Below are positions 9,270 through 16,375 of a stretch of DNA of 64,000 nucleotides, piece by piece. A program made the position numbers and the translations under genes. Below the pieces are notes generated by a model that was not told the DNA's origin, did no database searches, and saw only the letters and a list, made by a program, of their open reading frames with translations. How positions within the stretch are numbered: position 1 is the first letter of the stretch; each line of letters begins with the position of its first letter. This stretch comes from Candidatus Flexicrinis proximus (lineage in GTDB: Bacteria; Chloroflexota; Anaerolineae; Aggregatilineales; Phototrophicaceae), in NCBI GenBank assembly GCA_016712885.1, contig JADJQF010000003.1:1-64000 (forward strand), read 5' to 3'.

Positions 9270-10126
9270 TACGCCCCCTGTCGCGTGTTCGGATTGGACA
9301 TCCCGATCACAAGGCCGCTCTGAATGGTGCGGCGGACGCTATCAATGCCGTCACTTTCAGCCAGCGAAAAGGCGGCCGCTTCCAACTGGTACTCAACTTC
9401 ACTCTTGCTGAGGTGCCCAGCGTTGATAAGTGTTCCCATCTTGAGAGCGGCCCGGTAGAGCGTGTGATTGCGAAAGCCCTCAACTGCCGATCGGACGCTG
9501 ATACATTCTGAGGTGAGTGCAGCGCGACCGTAGCGGCTGCCGTCGCGCACGGTCGGATAGCTGGGCTTAGGCTTGGGCATGTTCACAAAGAACATCCCCG
9601 CCCGATGCTGAATCCAGTCTCTCACGTCTTCAAGGTCTTTGACGCGCTTGACGTTGTACGGCCGTTCCACAACGTAACGGTGGCCCGAATTGTGAGGCGA
9701 GGGCGCGGCCACCACGTAGGCGCCATCGGCGCGGAGCTCCACGCCCTGAAGCCAGGTGTTGATCGGGAGCTGATCGGCGTAGAAGTAGTAGTGGCGGCCG
9801 CGGCCTGATCCACTGCGGATAGTCATGGTGTGGGTCAGCAGTGGGAATGAGGTTTCAAACGCCTCACACGCTTGCATACTGTCGACATCCAGCACCACGA
9901 GATTCCCACTCACGGCGCCGCATATCAGACCGATGCCCTGCATTCTGTCGGCCTGAAGCCAGTAGCGGACGTTGCCATTGTGCGAGCGGGTTGTCTTATA
10001 TTCGTCCCAGTGGAAAATAGCTGGCTTCTTGTTGCGAACGGGAATGATCGAACATCCCGCTTCAATGTAGGCGTAGGCGGCGCCCTGGATTGTGCCGTTC
10101 GTTGCGGCTTCTAGGATGGTTGCCAT
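9269..10126 (-). CDS. Bifunctional DNA primase/polymerase (prim-pol)
   Basis: A 285-residue archaeo-eukaryotic-type primase that would prime, and possibly extend, the element's DNA. The N-terminal domain shows the family's landmarks: Y-I-E-A-G-C-S-I-I-P-V near the start, metal-binding aspartates in VVLDVDS, the basic SGSGRGRHYYF segment, and ADGAYVVAAPSPHNSGHRY. The last 100 residues are a helical region linking to the helicase. In many plasmids and viruses prim-pol and D5 helicase domains are fused; here they are adjacent and coupled through a TAATG overlap. Confidence 0.9.
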   Translation of the reverse strand: MATILEAATNGTIQGAAYAYIEAGCSIIPVRNKKPAIFHWDEYKTTRSHNGNVRYWLQADRMQGIGLICGAVSGNLVVLDVDSMQACEAFETSFPLLTHTMTIRSGSGRGRHYYFYADQLPINTWLQGVELRADGAYVVAAPSPHNSGHRYVVERPYNVKRVKDLEDVRDWIQHRAGMFFVNMPKPKPSYPTVRDGSRYGRAALTSECISVRSAVEGFRNHTLYRAALKMGTLINAGHLSKSEVEYQLEAAAFSLAESDGIDSVRRTIQSGLVIGMSNPNTRQGA

Positions 10127-10149
10127 GTCCTACAGCCCCAGCTCGCGCA

Positions 10150-10581
10150 TCATGTCGCAACCTTCGGCGTGATGTGATAGGTGGCGGTCATATCGCCGTC
10201 AATCTCACGCTCAAGGCGGACAATGTGCTGATTCAGATGATTGATTTCGATGCCCAGGCGGATAATCTCGCGCTGGCGTGCCTGATTCAGTTGGATCAGG
10301 CGGCGGATGTCCGTCTCTGTAATCGGCTGACCGTCAATCTCCCCCCATGCTTGGCCTGTGTTGTCCACCGACTGAGGATCATTAGCGAGGTAACGCTCGC
10401 CAAAGGTGGTTGTCGTGCCGTCTTCCTTCAACAATCCCGCTTCCTTGGCCCAAGCGTGGTGGTCTGGGCGCGGCTCATTGAAGCTGTCGTGTAGTTCGTC
10501 AATCCAGGCGTATAAATCGGGCCATGTCCTATTCCCCCGTGAATTGTGAGTCGTCAAGGCGGCGGCCGTTTTCAAACACAA
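10150..10581 (-). CDS. Hypothetical protein with C-terminal coiled coil
   Basis: An unrecognised 143-residue product. It has an acidic, aromatic first half (DLYAWIDELHD) and a second half with heptad-like spacing (RRLIQLNQARQREIIRL, then GIEINHLNQHIVRLEREI), suggesting a coiled coil. The ATG at 10581 overlaps the upstream gene by 53 bp, so the true start may be a TTG about 25 bp further in. It sits directly upstream of prim-pol in the leftward replication operon. Confidence 0.45.
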   Translation of the reverse strand: MCLKTAAALTTHNSRGNRTWPDLYAWIDELHDSFNEPRPDHHAWAKEAGLLKEDGTTTTFGERYLANDPQSVDNTGQAWGEIDGQPITETDIRRLIQLNQARQREIIRLGIEINHLNQHIVRLEREIDGDMTATYHITPKVAT

Positions 10582-10771
10582 CCGCTTTCTGGGTCTTGAT
10601 GAGGCGAGCGATACGGGCCACGTTCTCAGCCGTGTTGTGATAGAGGTACGTCACCAGACGGCCGTTCTTGGCGTCGGGATAGACCACCAGATAAAAGCCT
10701 CTGGCGATGTGCTTCCCGAAGGTGCGTCCTGCGGCGCTCGCGTCCTGGGCGTCAAACTGTCTTACGTCCAC
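10529..10771 (-). CDS. Hypothetical small protein
   Basis: An 80-residue product with no recognised domain. The central part (HIARGFYLVVYPDA, then RLVTYLYHNTAENVARIARL) looks like a compact alpha/beta fold. The gene is packed between two others in the leftward replication operon, which supports it being real. No function is proposed. Confidence 0.45.
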   Translation of the reverse strand: MDVRQFDAQDASAAGRTFGKHIARGFYLVVYPDAKNGRLVTYLYHNTAENVARIARLIKTQKAVVFENGRRLDDSQFTGE

Positions 10772-10780
10772 AATTGCCCC

Positions 10781-10978
10781 CTACTGCGCCGCGCGGCGCG
10801 TGGCTTCACGATAAAGGTTGGAATTCACTTGCTGGACACACTCAAGCCGCGGCCCTGGACAGTCGGGGGCGAGGTGTGTTTGCTGCAAACTGAAGATGCT
10901 GATAATCAGCAGCAGCATGAACATTGCGCCGCCCAGGATCAGCGGCAGATAGTCGGCTTCACGTTCTGGGGCGTTCAC
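10781..10978 (-). CDS. Small single-pass membrane protein
   Basis: About 65 residues, starting at a GTG that overlaps the upstream stop as GTGA (10975-10978). A short N-terminal charged segment leads into one hydrophobic helix (LPLILGGAMFMLLLIISIF), followed by a polar tail with two cysteines. The membrane topology is predicted from sequence only. Coupling to the preceding regulator-like gene suggests co-expression early in the leftward operon. Confidence 0.5.
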   Translation of the reverse strand: MNAPEREADYLPLILGGAMFMLLLIISIFSLQQTHLAPDCPGPRLECVQQVNSNLYREATRRAAQ

Positions 10979-11214
10979 GCCGATTCCTTCCTGACCAGCC
11001 GCGCCGTCTTTTCCGAGACGATGCTGTAGCCGTTGCGCGAAAGCCAACTGAAGATGGCGTTCACGGCGACTCCCGCTTCAGTAGCGACGCCCAGGGCGGA
11101 CGGCCGCTTTTCCAACGTGGCCTCTACGAACTCCTCAATGTTTGAGAAGCCGCGACTGAGCGCCACTTGCTGCAACTTGCCATTTCGCTCCACGGATGTT
11201 GTGTCCTTTCGCAC
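10975..11214 (-). CDS. Small predicted HTH regulator (Cro/excisionase-like position)
   Basis: A 79-residue basic protein with a helix-turn-helix-like stretch (SALGVATEAGVAVNAIFSWL). It is the first gene of the leftward operon and is divergent from the repressor gene across a 120-bp operator region. That arrangement is typical of cro-like or excisionase-like regulators opposing a cI-like repressor. Assignment rests on position and the HTH-like pattern, so it is tentative. Confidence 0.5.
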   Translation of the reverse strand: MRKDTTSVERNGKLQQVALSRGFSNIEEFVEATLEKRPSALGVATEAGVAVNAIFSWLSRNGYSIVSEKTARLVRKESA

Positions 11215-11218
11215 CTAA

Positions 11219-11336
11219 AATGATGTCAAAACACAGAACAAAAATGCACGTCTTCTGTGCTGTCTAAATAATAATCTAATTTGATGTTGGTGTCAACAAC
11301 AATAATGCTGTCCAATAGCATCAAAGGAGTTGGTGC
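11219..11336. promoter_or_regulatory. Divergent promoter/operator region of the element switch
   Basis: This AT-rich spacer between the leftward HTH gene and the rightward repressor holds an inverted repeat, TGTTG-GTGT-CAACA (11285-11298). It also has several related half-sites of the form GCTGTC or GATGTC. AAAGGAG at 11323-11329 is the ribosome-binding site of the repressor gene. The layout matches a lysis/lysogeny-type or excision/maintenance switch. Specific promoter boxes are not assigned. Confidence 0.6.
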
Positions 11337-11658
11337 ATGTTCGGAAACAGACTCAAGACAGCACGCATGAAGCACGGTCTATCCCAAGCGGACCTTGCTC
11401 AACAAATCGACGCCCCGCCTCAGCAGGTCCAACGCTGGGAGAAAAGCAGTAAAGGCGCCTACAGGTGAAACCCTGAAGACGCTTGCTAGGGCATTGGACA
11501 TCACTTCGGATTATCTTCTGGGGTTAGTCGAGAACGATGTAGACTACCTGAATAGTGAAGCACTCTCCCCGGCTGAGAGGCGAGTGATTGACGCTTTGCG
11601 GCGCGGTGATACGTTGGAGGCGGTCAAGCACATTATTCAGCAGGCCAAAGAGGAATAG
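11337..11658 (+). pseudogene. XRE/cI-like repressor, frameshifted
   Basis: The first frame starts at an ATG with a good ribosome-binding site and encodes an XRE helix-turn-helix (RLKTARMKHGLSQADLAQQI, then QVQRWEKSSK). It stops after 43 codons at 11466-11468. The +1 frame continues the same domain with APTGETLKTLARALDITSDY and a helical C-terminus to 11658. Joining the two gives a normal repressor of about 106 residues. One extra base near AAAGG around 11451 explains the break. This is either a true mutation, which would derepress the element, or a sequence error. Confidence 0.75.
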
Positions 11659-11660
11659 TC

Positions 11661-12155
11661 ATGAGACGGTTCAGCGGGACATGGTTCCTGTGCGTGACGC
11701 TGAAATGTGCCGCGGTGTATTTGTCCCTCGATTTCTTTCTACAGCCGTTTGCTGATCCTAGCCGAATTCTCAACTGGCCCAGGCATCTTGTCGACACCTT
11801 CCTTACTGGTGCGATCTGGTACGTGTTGGCTGAGATACTTCGATTGTCGGCCAATGCTGAGGCGTATTCTCGTGCCGTGTACGGAACCCTTCGTAAGAAG
11901 TCCGACCGTCCGAACACCCAGGCCGCCGCAATGCCTCCCACGTTCCCATTGCCAGAGAACAACTTACAGTATTCCGCCCCGGTGAGGTACCAGCGTGATA
12001 CTCAGCGCCGCTACTCTACGGCCCCCGTCCGCAGTGTGACCGTCCTAAAGCCGCGCTCAGAGCATGAGGTACACCCGGCGCGTCCGGCTGGAAGTGTCGT
12101 GCCTTATGAGAAATTGGATCCATCCGCCGATCAGCCGCTGCCCTTTGATGATTAA
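11661..12155 (+). CDS. Hypothetical membrane protein
   Basis: A 164-residue product starting 2 bp after the repressor stop, so probably co-transcribed with it. Two hydrophobic segments occupy the first 65 residues (WFLCVTLKCAAVYLSLDFFL, and DTFLTGAIWYVLAEIL). A polar, disordered-looking C-terminal half follows, ending in acidic residues (PLPFDD). An immunity or exclusion role is conceivable for a lysogenic gene but is speculation. Its 3' end overlaps the convergent hydrolase gene by 4 bp. Confidence 0.5.
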   Translation: MRRFSGTWFLCVTLKCAAVYLSLDFFLQPFADPSRILNWPRHLVDTFLTGAIWYVLAEILRLSANAEAYSRAVYGTLRKKSDRPNTQAAAMPPTFPLPENNLQYSAPVRYQRDTQRRYSTAPVRSVTVLKPRSEHEVHPARPAGSVVPYEKLDPSADQPLPFDD

Positions 12156-12613
12156 AGCCGTGCGCTGAATAACGCCACAAACCCGCCCAGCAGCCCCAGC
12201 AGCACAATCAGCTCGCCAATCCCGCCCGTCGTCAAGGGCAGCAGCCGGAATCGGCGGCCTGACGGCCAAAACAGCGGGATACCCTGCACGGTCATTCCAT
12301 CCAACACCAGATGAGAGGCATAGCCCAGCGCGGCCGCCGTCGCATAGACGCTGACCACCAGCGCCGCCGCGCCGATGGCAATGGCGGCCGCCACTCCACT
12401 ATGAAGAATGCCGCGGTGCTTCACGAGTCTGAAGGGCAGGGCCAGTATCCCAATCCGGCGCGACAATGCCGCCTGGGGATGGTCGAGGTCAGGCGCAAGC
12501 GCCCCCAGCGCCCCGGCCGCAATCGCGGCGGCGATTGGGACAACGCTCGCGGTGTCAATCGTCAGGGCCGCGCCGATCAGCGCCCCGGCCAGCGCGTGGG
12601 TTCCGCCGCGCAT
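12152..12613 (-). CDS. DUF457/YdjM-like membrane-bound metal-dependent hydrolase
   Basis: A 153-residue integral membrane protein. Conserved polar motifs set in hydrophobic helices match the YdjM/LexA-regulated hydrolase family: HALAGALIGA, ALAPDLDHP, HRGILHS and ASHLVLDGMT, with a FWPSGRRFR segment before the last helix. The His and Asp residues are the expected metal ligands. Family members act on membrane-associated substrates that are not firmly established. On a mobile element it might process lipid or envelope material during transfer or virion release, which is inference. Confidence 0.75.
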   Translation of the reverse strand: MRGGTHALAGALIGAALTIDTASVVPIAAAIAAGALGALAPDLDHPQAALSRRIGILALPFRLVKHRGILHSGVAAAIAIGAAALVVSVYATAAALGYASHLVLDGMTVQGIPLFWPSGRRFRLLPLTTGGIGELIVLLGLLGGFVALFSARL

Positions 12614-12729
12614 TAGCGGCCGCCCCGCAGGGCATGAAGCCCCCAGAAGCCGATCAGGAACAGCAGGAACCCGACGCCCAGGACGGCGCCCGACACAATC
12701 CAGAGGGCAGAGGCGGCGCGGCGCGTCAT
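12613..12729 (-). CDS. Very small membrane protein (38 aa)
   Basis: The ATG at 12727-12729 overlaps the stop of the upstream small membrane gene as ATGA. The product has basic ends and one hydrophobic helix (ALWIVSGAVLGVGFLLFLIG), then a short Arg-rich tail. Its stop overlaps the start of the hydrolase gene. Packing and overlap support it as real, despite its size. Confidence 0.55.
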   Translation of the reverse strand: MTRRAASALWIVSGAVLGVGFLLFLIGFWGLHALRGGR

Positions 12730-12938
12730 ACGGTGTACTCTAAGACGGACACCAGCAGGGCGCCCGAGATAATGCACGCCAGCATTGCGAAGAACGAGTC
12801 CGCCGTGAGGGTGCGATTGGGCAGGCCGTCGCGTACCATGACGGCCACGGCATAGCCCAGGACCACAACAAAATTGCTTCGCAGGACGAGTCGGATAACC
12901 CGCAAACGTAAAGTTACCGTAAAGCTGGATTGAGGCAT
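12726..12938 (-). CDS. Small two-TM membrane protein
   Basis: A 70-residue product with two hydrophobic segments (around SNFVVVLGYAVAVMV and FFAMLACIISGALLVSVL) joined by a short polar loop. It is coupled to the next gene by an ATGA overlap. It lies directly downstream of the FtsK-type ATPase in the same leftward operon. No family is recognised. Confidence 0.5.
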   Translation of the reverse strand: MPQSSFTVTLRLRVIRLVLRSNFVVVLGYAVAVMVRDGLPNRTLTADSFFAMLACIISGALLVSVLEYTV

Positions 12939-12975
12939 GATTGATCCTAACCTGACAACTGACCAATGAGCGGGT

Positions 12976-13349
12976 TCATTGAATCCGCAGTTTCCCGTGT
13001 TCGCTTGGCTGTTCAGTTTGGTGCATGACGTACACGTTCCGATCCCGCTTCAGTCGGTAGTGTTTGCCGTCCCAGGTGATTTCGCCTTCCTTGATAATCG
13101 AGTCGACCAGCTCGCGCAGCTTCCTTAGTGGAATGACCTCATTCCCCAGCGCCTCATGAATGACCGACGCCCCCAGCCGCCCGTTGAAGTCGCTCAAGGC
13201 GAGCGCTATTAAGTCATCGCGGCTGAACTTGGCCCGGGCTTCAAGCGCCGCCCCGGTAAACTCACGGTTATTCGGCGTGGGATATTGCTGGCAATCCTGA
13301 CGGCCTCGGCAATCTCCCGTCTGTAATCAGCGGCGCCTGGGCGATAATT
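12976..13349 (-). pseudogene. C-terminal winged-helix tail of the FtsK-type ATPase, separated by three frameshifts
   Basis: Minus-strand sequence beyond the ATPase stop still encodes a coherent tail in three successive frames: NEIIAQAPLITDG, then EIAEAVRIASNIP, then TPNNREFTGAALEARAKFS and onward through SVIHEALGNEVIPLRKLREL to the stop at 12976. The last part reads as a winged helix and could on its own start at an ATG at 13197 (73 residues). The shifts coincide with short G or C runs near 13358, 13317 and 13280. The original ATPase was probably about 650 residues. Confidence 0.7.
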
Positions 13350-14936
13350 TCATTCCGCCCCCAGGCTGAACACCATCCGGCCCGGGATGTTCGGCAGTGT
13401 CGCCGCGCTCATGGTGTCGAGAATGATCCGGCTGGATACCTCGCTGGGCATCTTCGTACTTGCTCGCACTTGCATGTTGGTCTTAATCGCGCCTTCAACG
13501 ATGTTGACTGAGACGTGCTGAGTACAGACGATGACATGCACGCCTACAGCCCGACCTTGTGCCGTGATGACTTTCAGCGCGTGCTGAATCTCGGCTGAGT
13601 CGTCTAGCCCGGTGAGCGTACTCATCTCGTCAATCACAAGCACAATCCGCGGGAGGCGGTCCTCGTCTTTCACCTTCAGGTTGAAGGCCGATAGCTTCTT
13701 GGCTTTCAGCCGTTCGAACATGGCAAGCCGCGCCCTGATGAGTCCGGTCACTCTTTCCAGCGCCTCCAGGACTTGTGACTCGTCCTTAATCATCTCGCCG
13801 ATCAGGTGAGGGATGCCGCGCCAGTGCGTGAATTCGATGCCGCCCTTATTGTCGATCAGCAGCAGGCGCAGCTCGTGCGGGGTGTTCATACTGATGAGCG
13901 TGGCAATGATGGCGTTCAGTTCGTTGGACTTGCCGCCCCCGGCCGCCCCTGCTATCAGGATGTTGGGATAGTCTTCTAAGGTAAGCCATTCAGTGCGGCG
14001 GTTTCTGGTGACGCCCATCGGCCACGGCGATAGCTTGTGCAAATCGGCGGGATAGTATTGGACCACCTTACTGAAGGCCACCTTTTCCGGTATGCCGTCC
14101 GGTGAATCCAGGCGGTTGACGACCCAGAACAATTCCTGCCCGCTCTTCCCGCGCTCAACCGTGATACTGCGGTCAGTGGCCGCCGAAAGCGCCTCTAATG
14201 TTTGCTCAGAGGTCAGGTGTTTGGGCAGGACGCCGTAGGGCAGGCAGGAGGTCCACTTATTCCCCAGAAGCCGCTGGAACATATTCTGTGACGCGACTCT
14301 GACCTTAAAGTACATCCGGTCCTCAGCCACAAAGACGCGCTCAATCTCGGGGATACGGATGATGTCGCGGCCGCGGCTGTCTTTGCCTGAGTAATGGCAC
14401 TCTGGCATTTTACGCAGCGCCGCCTTGATGAGTTCCTCATACACGAGTTTCTCTTGAAAGAACGCGGCCCGGTTTTCCTCGTCTTCCCGCTCACGGGAGA
14501 GCGCCGCCTGATGTGCCGTCAGGCGGTCGCGGATACTGGTGTATTCGGCGTGCATGGGTTCCAGCAGCATCAGCCGCCGATCGGCGTCCTTGCCAGCGGC
14601 GGCCGTGGCCTTAGCAGAGTCGGCGATGAGCTGAAGCAATGCGGCCGGGGCGCCGTCGTCTTTCGCCGTCTGATAATCTTGTTTCAGCCGTTCGAATTTC
14701 TGTAGCAGGTTGTGGCGCTCGCTCACCGTCTCGTTGTAGCGCGAGCGGTTGAGTTGTTTCCACAACTTCAGTACGCGGCGGTTGAGTGCCCAGCGCTCGC
14801 GCCATGTCAGCGCCGCCTTCATGCGGGTGATACGCTCGATGACATCGTTGTCCTGAATCGCCTTGTTCTTCTCAGACACCGACTCTTGAAGCGGCTCAAG
14901 CGGGGCAGGGATACGCGAGAGGTCCAACTCGTTCAT
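13350..14936 (-). CDS. FtsK/SpoIIIE-type DNA translocase ATPase
   Basis: A 528-residue protein with a long charged coiled-coil N-terminal half (about 1-190), a beta-rich middle, and an FtsK/HerA-type motor. The Walker A motif GAAGGGKS is at about 330-337, LLLIDNKGGIEF follows, and Walker B IVLVIDEMS is at about 431-439. No transmembrane helices are seen, unlike cellular FtsK. The motor could pump element DNA, either between cells as in AICE TraB proteins or into a virion as in HerA/A32-type packaging ATPases. Its stop comes early: downstream sequence still encodes the expected C-terminal winged helix in shifted frames. Confidence 0.88.
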   Translation of the reverse strand: MNELDLSRIPAPLEPLQESVSEKNKAIQDNDVIERITRMKAALTWRERWALNRRVLKLWKQLNRSRYNETVSERHNLLQKFERLKQDYQTAKDDGAPAALLQLIADSAKATAAAGKDADRRLMLLEPMHAEYTSIRDRLTAHQAALSREREDEENRAAFFQEKLVYEELIKAALRKMPECHYSGKDSRGRDIIRIPEIERVFVAEDRMYFKVRVASQNMFQRLLGNKWTSCLPYGVLPKHLTSEQTLEALSAATDRSITVERGKSGQELFWVVNRLDSPDGIPEKVAFSKVVQYYPADLHKLSPWPMGVTRNRRTEWLTLEDYPNILIAGAAGGGKSNELNAIIATLISMNTPHELRLLLIDNKGGIEFTHWRGIPHLIGEMIKDESQVLEALERVTGLIRARLAMFERLKAKKLSAFNLKVKDEDRLPRIVLVIDEMSTLTGLDDSAEIQHALKVITAQGRAVGVHVIVCTQHVSVNIVEGAIKTNMQVRASTKMPSEVSSRIILDTMSAATLPNIPGRMVFSLGAE

Positions 14937-15193
14937 TCTGTCTCCTCGCTTTCGAGGTCATCTTCTGGTCGCCACATGCAACTCGATCGATGCCACTCCA
15001 AACACAAGTTCTTGGCCGCAGTCGGGACATCGTTTGGATCGAAGTCGTCTTCGGGTCTTCGGGCGTCATCTTCGTGCGTACCGCACATGACGCACCAGCC
15101 TTGATCGTCGGTATTACATCCGCACACGGGCACCCAAGCGCTTCGTAGCTCTTGGCGGGTCTCAACATTGGCGGGTCTCAAGGCGGTAGACAC
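14933..15193 (-). CDS. Small Cys-rich (zinc-ribbon-like) protein, probably severed C-terminal half
   Basis: An 86-residue product with cysteines arranged VCGCNTDDQGWCVMCG, suggesting a zinc ribbon, then an acidic tail with further Cys/His residues. It overlaps the FtsK-type gene start as ATGA. The GTG start at 15193 lies inside the preceding winged-helix gene. Removing one copy of a 16-bp tandem duplication at 15150-15181 would fuse it in frame to that gene, so it is probably the detached C-terminal part of one ancestral protein. Confidence 0.55.
   Translation of the reverse strand: MSTALRPANVETRQELRSAWVPVCGCNTDDQGWCVMCGTHEDDARRPEDDFDPNDVPTAAKNLCLEWHRSSCMWRPEDDLESEETE
15150..15181. repeat. 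16-bp tandem duplication within a coding region
   Basis: TTGGCGGGTCTCAA occurs at 15152-15165 and again at 15168-15181, a period of 16 bp. Because 16 is not a multiple of three, the second copy shifts the frame and creates the stop of the winged-helix gene. Confidence 0.9.
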
Positions 15194-15425
15194 AGTGCCG
15201 AAAGCGCCGCGCCTCGAAGGTAATCATTTGCGCCTGGATTAAGCGGCGGACAATCGCGGCGGCCGTGTTGCGGTGACACTTGAGATGTTCAGCCAGTTCA
15301 AAGTGAGAGAAGGCCGCTACGCCGTCCTCATTGTGGGCTTCAATCCACTGCAGGGCACGTTCGTCTCTGATTAGCATGTCATCCAAAATGATCTGACTCG
15401 TTGGTCCGCGCATACGGTCCCCCAA
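15162..15425 (-). CDS. Winged-helix regulator, probably severed N-terminal half
   Basis: An 87-residue winged-helix protein: helices at DERALQWIEAHN, SHFELAEHLKC and a recognition-type helix HRNTAAAIVRRLIQAQ, then a beta-wing FRHCVYRLET. It ends prematurely in a tandem duplication. In the un-duplicated frame it would continue RQELRSAWV into the Cys-rich protein. It is the first gene of the second leftward operon, next to a palindrome-rich divergent control region it may bind. Confidence 0.6.
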   Translation of the reverse strand: MGDRMRGPTSQIILDDMLIRDERALQWIEAHNEDGVAAFSHFELAEHLKCHRNTAAAIVRRLIQAQMITFEARRFRHCVYRLETRQC

Positions 15426-15433
15426 TTGTCACC

Positions 15434-15500
15434 GATTATCGATAATTGTAAAACACAATAGTTGTGCATTACTAGTAATGCCCAAAGATTGTGCATGACT
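15434..15500. promoter_or_regulatory. Palindromic operator region between divergent operons
   Basis: Two perfect palindromes occur in an AT-rich divergent spacer: ATTATCGATAAT (15435-15446) and GCATTACTAGTAATGC (15466-15481). TTGTGCAT occurs twice nearby (about 15463 and 15490). These are suitable sites for a dimeric regulator controlling the leftward ATPase operon and the rightward structural-like operon. Confidence 0.65.
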
Positions 15501-15542
15501 TCCGGTTAATTCGGCGTAAACTATCGGTCAGGAGGATAACTC

Positions 15543-15836
15543 ATGCGCTGGCTTGTTGTGATCGGGATGATGTTTGTCGTGGCGTTCAGCGCCGCCGCGC
15601 AAACGGAAACCCCAACGCCGACACCGACCGCAACGGCCACCCCAGAGCCTTACGTCTATGCGACCGTTCTCCCCCCGGACGGCACGCCACCAGGCCAGAC
15701 CACGCGATTTGATTACGTCACGACCGCCGGGGACGTACACATTGCCAATCTGCTGACGCTGGACGTAATCACTGACTGGGGAGTGTTTCTCTTTAACGTC
15801 ATCTTCTTATCGGCATTAGCGAGGCGGAGAAAATGA
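15543..15836 (+). CDS. Secreted, C-terminally membrane-anchored Thr-Pro protein
   Basis: A 97-residue product and first gene of the rightward operon, with AGGAGG before the ATG. A signal peptide (residues 1-19, ending AFSAAAQ) is followed by a Thr-Pro linker and a small polar domain. A C-terminal hydrophobic helix (GVFLFNVIFLSAL) then ends in ARRRK. This signal-domain-anchor-basic tail plan resembles minor coat proteins of filamentous phages, but no sequence family is recognised. The stop overlaps the next start as ATGA. Confidence 0.6.
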   Translation: MRWLVVIGMMFVVAFSAAAQTETPTPTPTATATPEPYVYATVLPPDGTPPGQTTRFDYVTTAGDVHIANLLTLDVITDWGVFLFNVIFLSALARRRK

Positions 15837-15961
15837 GCGAGGTGATCGCTGGGCTTCTGGGTGCAATCATTCTCATTGCCGTGATCCTGATGGTCACAGA
15901 GCGGGTGGTGACGGTCTTCCTTGACGCGGCCGATGTAGCGGGTGGTTTCTTCCGTGAATGA
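15833..15961 (+). CDS. 42-aa single-pass membrane protein
   Basis: Starts at an ATG overlapping the previous stop (ATGA). The product is mostly one hydrophobic helix (GLLGAIILIAVILMV) with a short amphipathic tail ending GGFFRE. Small hydrophobic proteins in such operons are typical of filamentous-phage minor coat proteins (pVII/pIX-like), offered here as analogy only. Confidence 0.5.
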   Translation: MSEVIAGLLGAIILIAVILMVTERVVTVFLDAADVAGGFFRE

Positions 15962-16094
15962 TTACTACCTAGGGCAGATGATACAGACCGTGTTTATGCC
16001 GTTCGTTCCCATCCTCGCCGGATTCGTTCTGGCCCTGCTTTCGGCACTACTCGTTTACATCGCATTTCGTGACGGCTTCCTGAAAGGAAACTGA
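15954..16094 (+). CDS. 46-aa single-pass membrane protein
   Basis: Starts at a GTG that overlaps the previous gene by 8 bp; the first ATG in the alternative frame stops after four codons, so the GTG frame is preferred. The sequence opens VNDYYLGQMIQ, has a long hydrophobic helix (PILAGFVLALLSALLVYI), and ends in a basic tail (FRDGFLKGN). It lies 3 bp before the coat-like gene. Confidence 0.5.
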   Translation: MNDYYLGQMIQTVFMPFVPILAGFVLALLSALLVYIAFRDGFLKGN

Positions 16095-16097
16095 ACC

Positions 16098-16364
16098 ATG
16101 TCTATCCTGATTTACCGTATCCGCCGGCACTTCTCGGTGCTGATGCTGGTGATGGCCCTCGCCGCCATGACCGCCGTCAGCTTCGCACAAACCCCGGTCC
16201 CCATCGAAATCGACACCAACGCGATCTTCACGAGCGCGAACACCTGGATCAGCAGCTTCACGCCGATCTTCGCCATTGGTATCGGTATCGGTATCGCCCT
16301 GGCAATCCTCACCTTCGTGGGCGCTCAGATTATCAAGGCTTTTCGCGGCGGCGGGACTCGTTAG
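16098..16364 (+). CDS. Filamentous-phage major-coat-like (pVIII-like) or pilin-like protein
   Basis: An 88-residue precursor. A signal peptide (residues 1-30, cleavage near VSFA-QTPVP) leaves a mature protein of about 58 residues. This has an acidic, polar N-terminus (PIEIDTNAIFT), one long Gly/Ile-rich hydrophobic helix and a basic tail (KAFRGGGTR). Charge pattern and size match inovirus pVIII, and also VirB2/TrbC-like pilins, though those usually have two helices. A perfect hairpin follows, and a degenerate second copy lies just downstream. Confidence 0.55.
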   Translation: MSILIYRIRRHFSVLMLVMALAAMTAVSFAQTPVPIEIDTNAIFTSANTWISSFTPIFAIGIGIGIALAILTFVGAQIIKAFRGGGTR

Positions 16365-16375
16365 GTCAATCCGTC

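Noticed and set aside
13350..14936. Cellular FtsK of chromosome segregation
   Set aside because: No N-terminal transmembrane region, and it lies within the integrated element among element genes.
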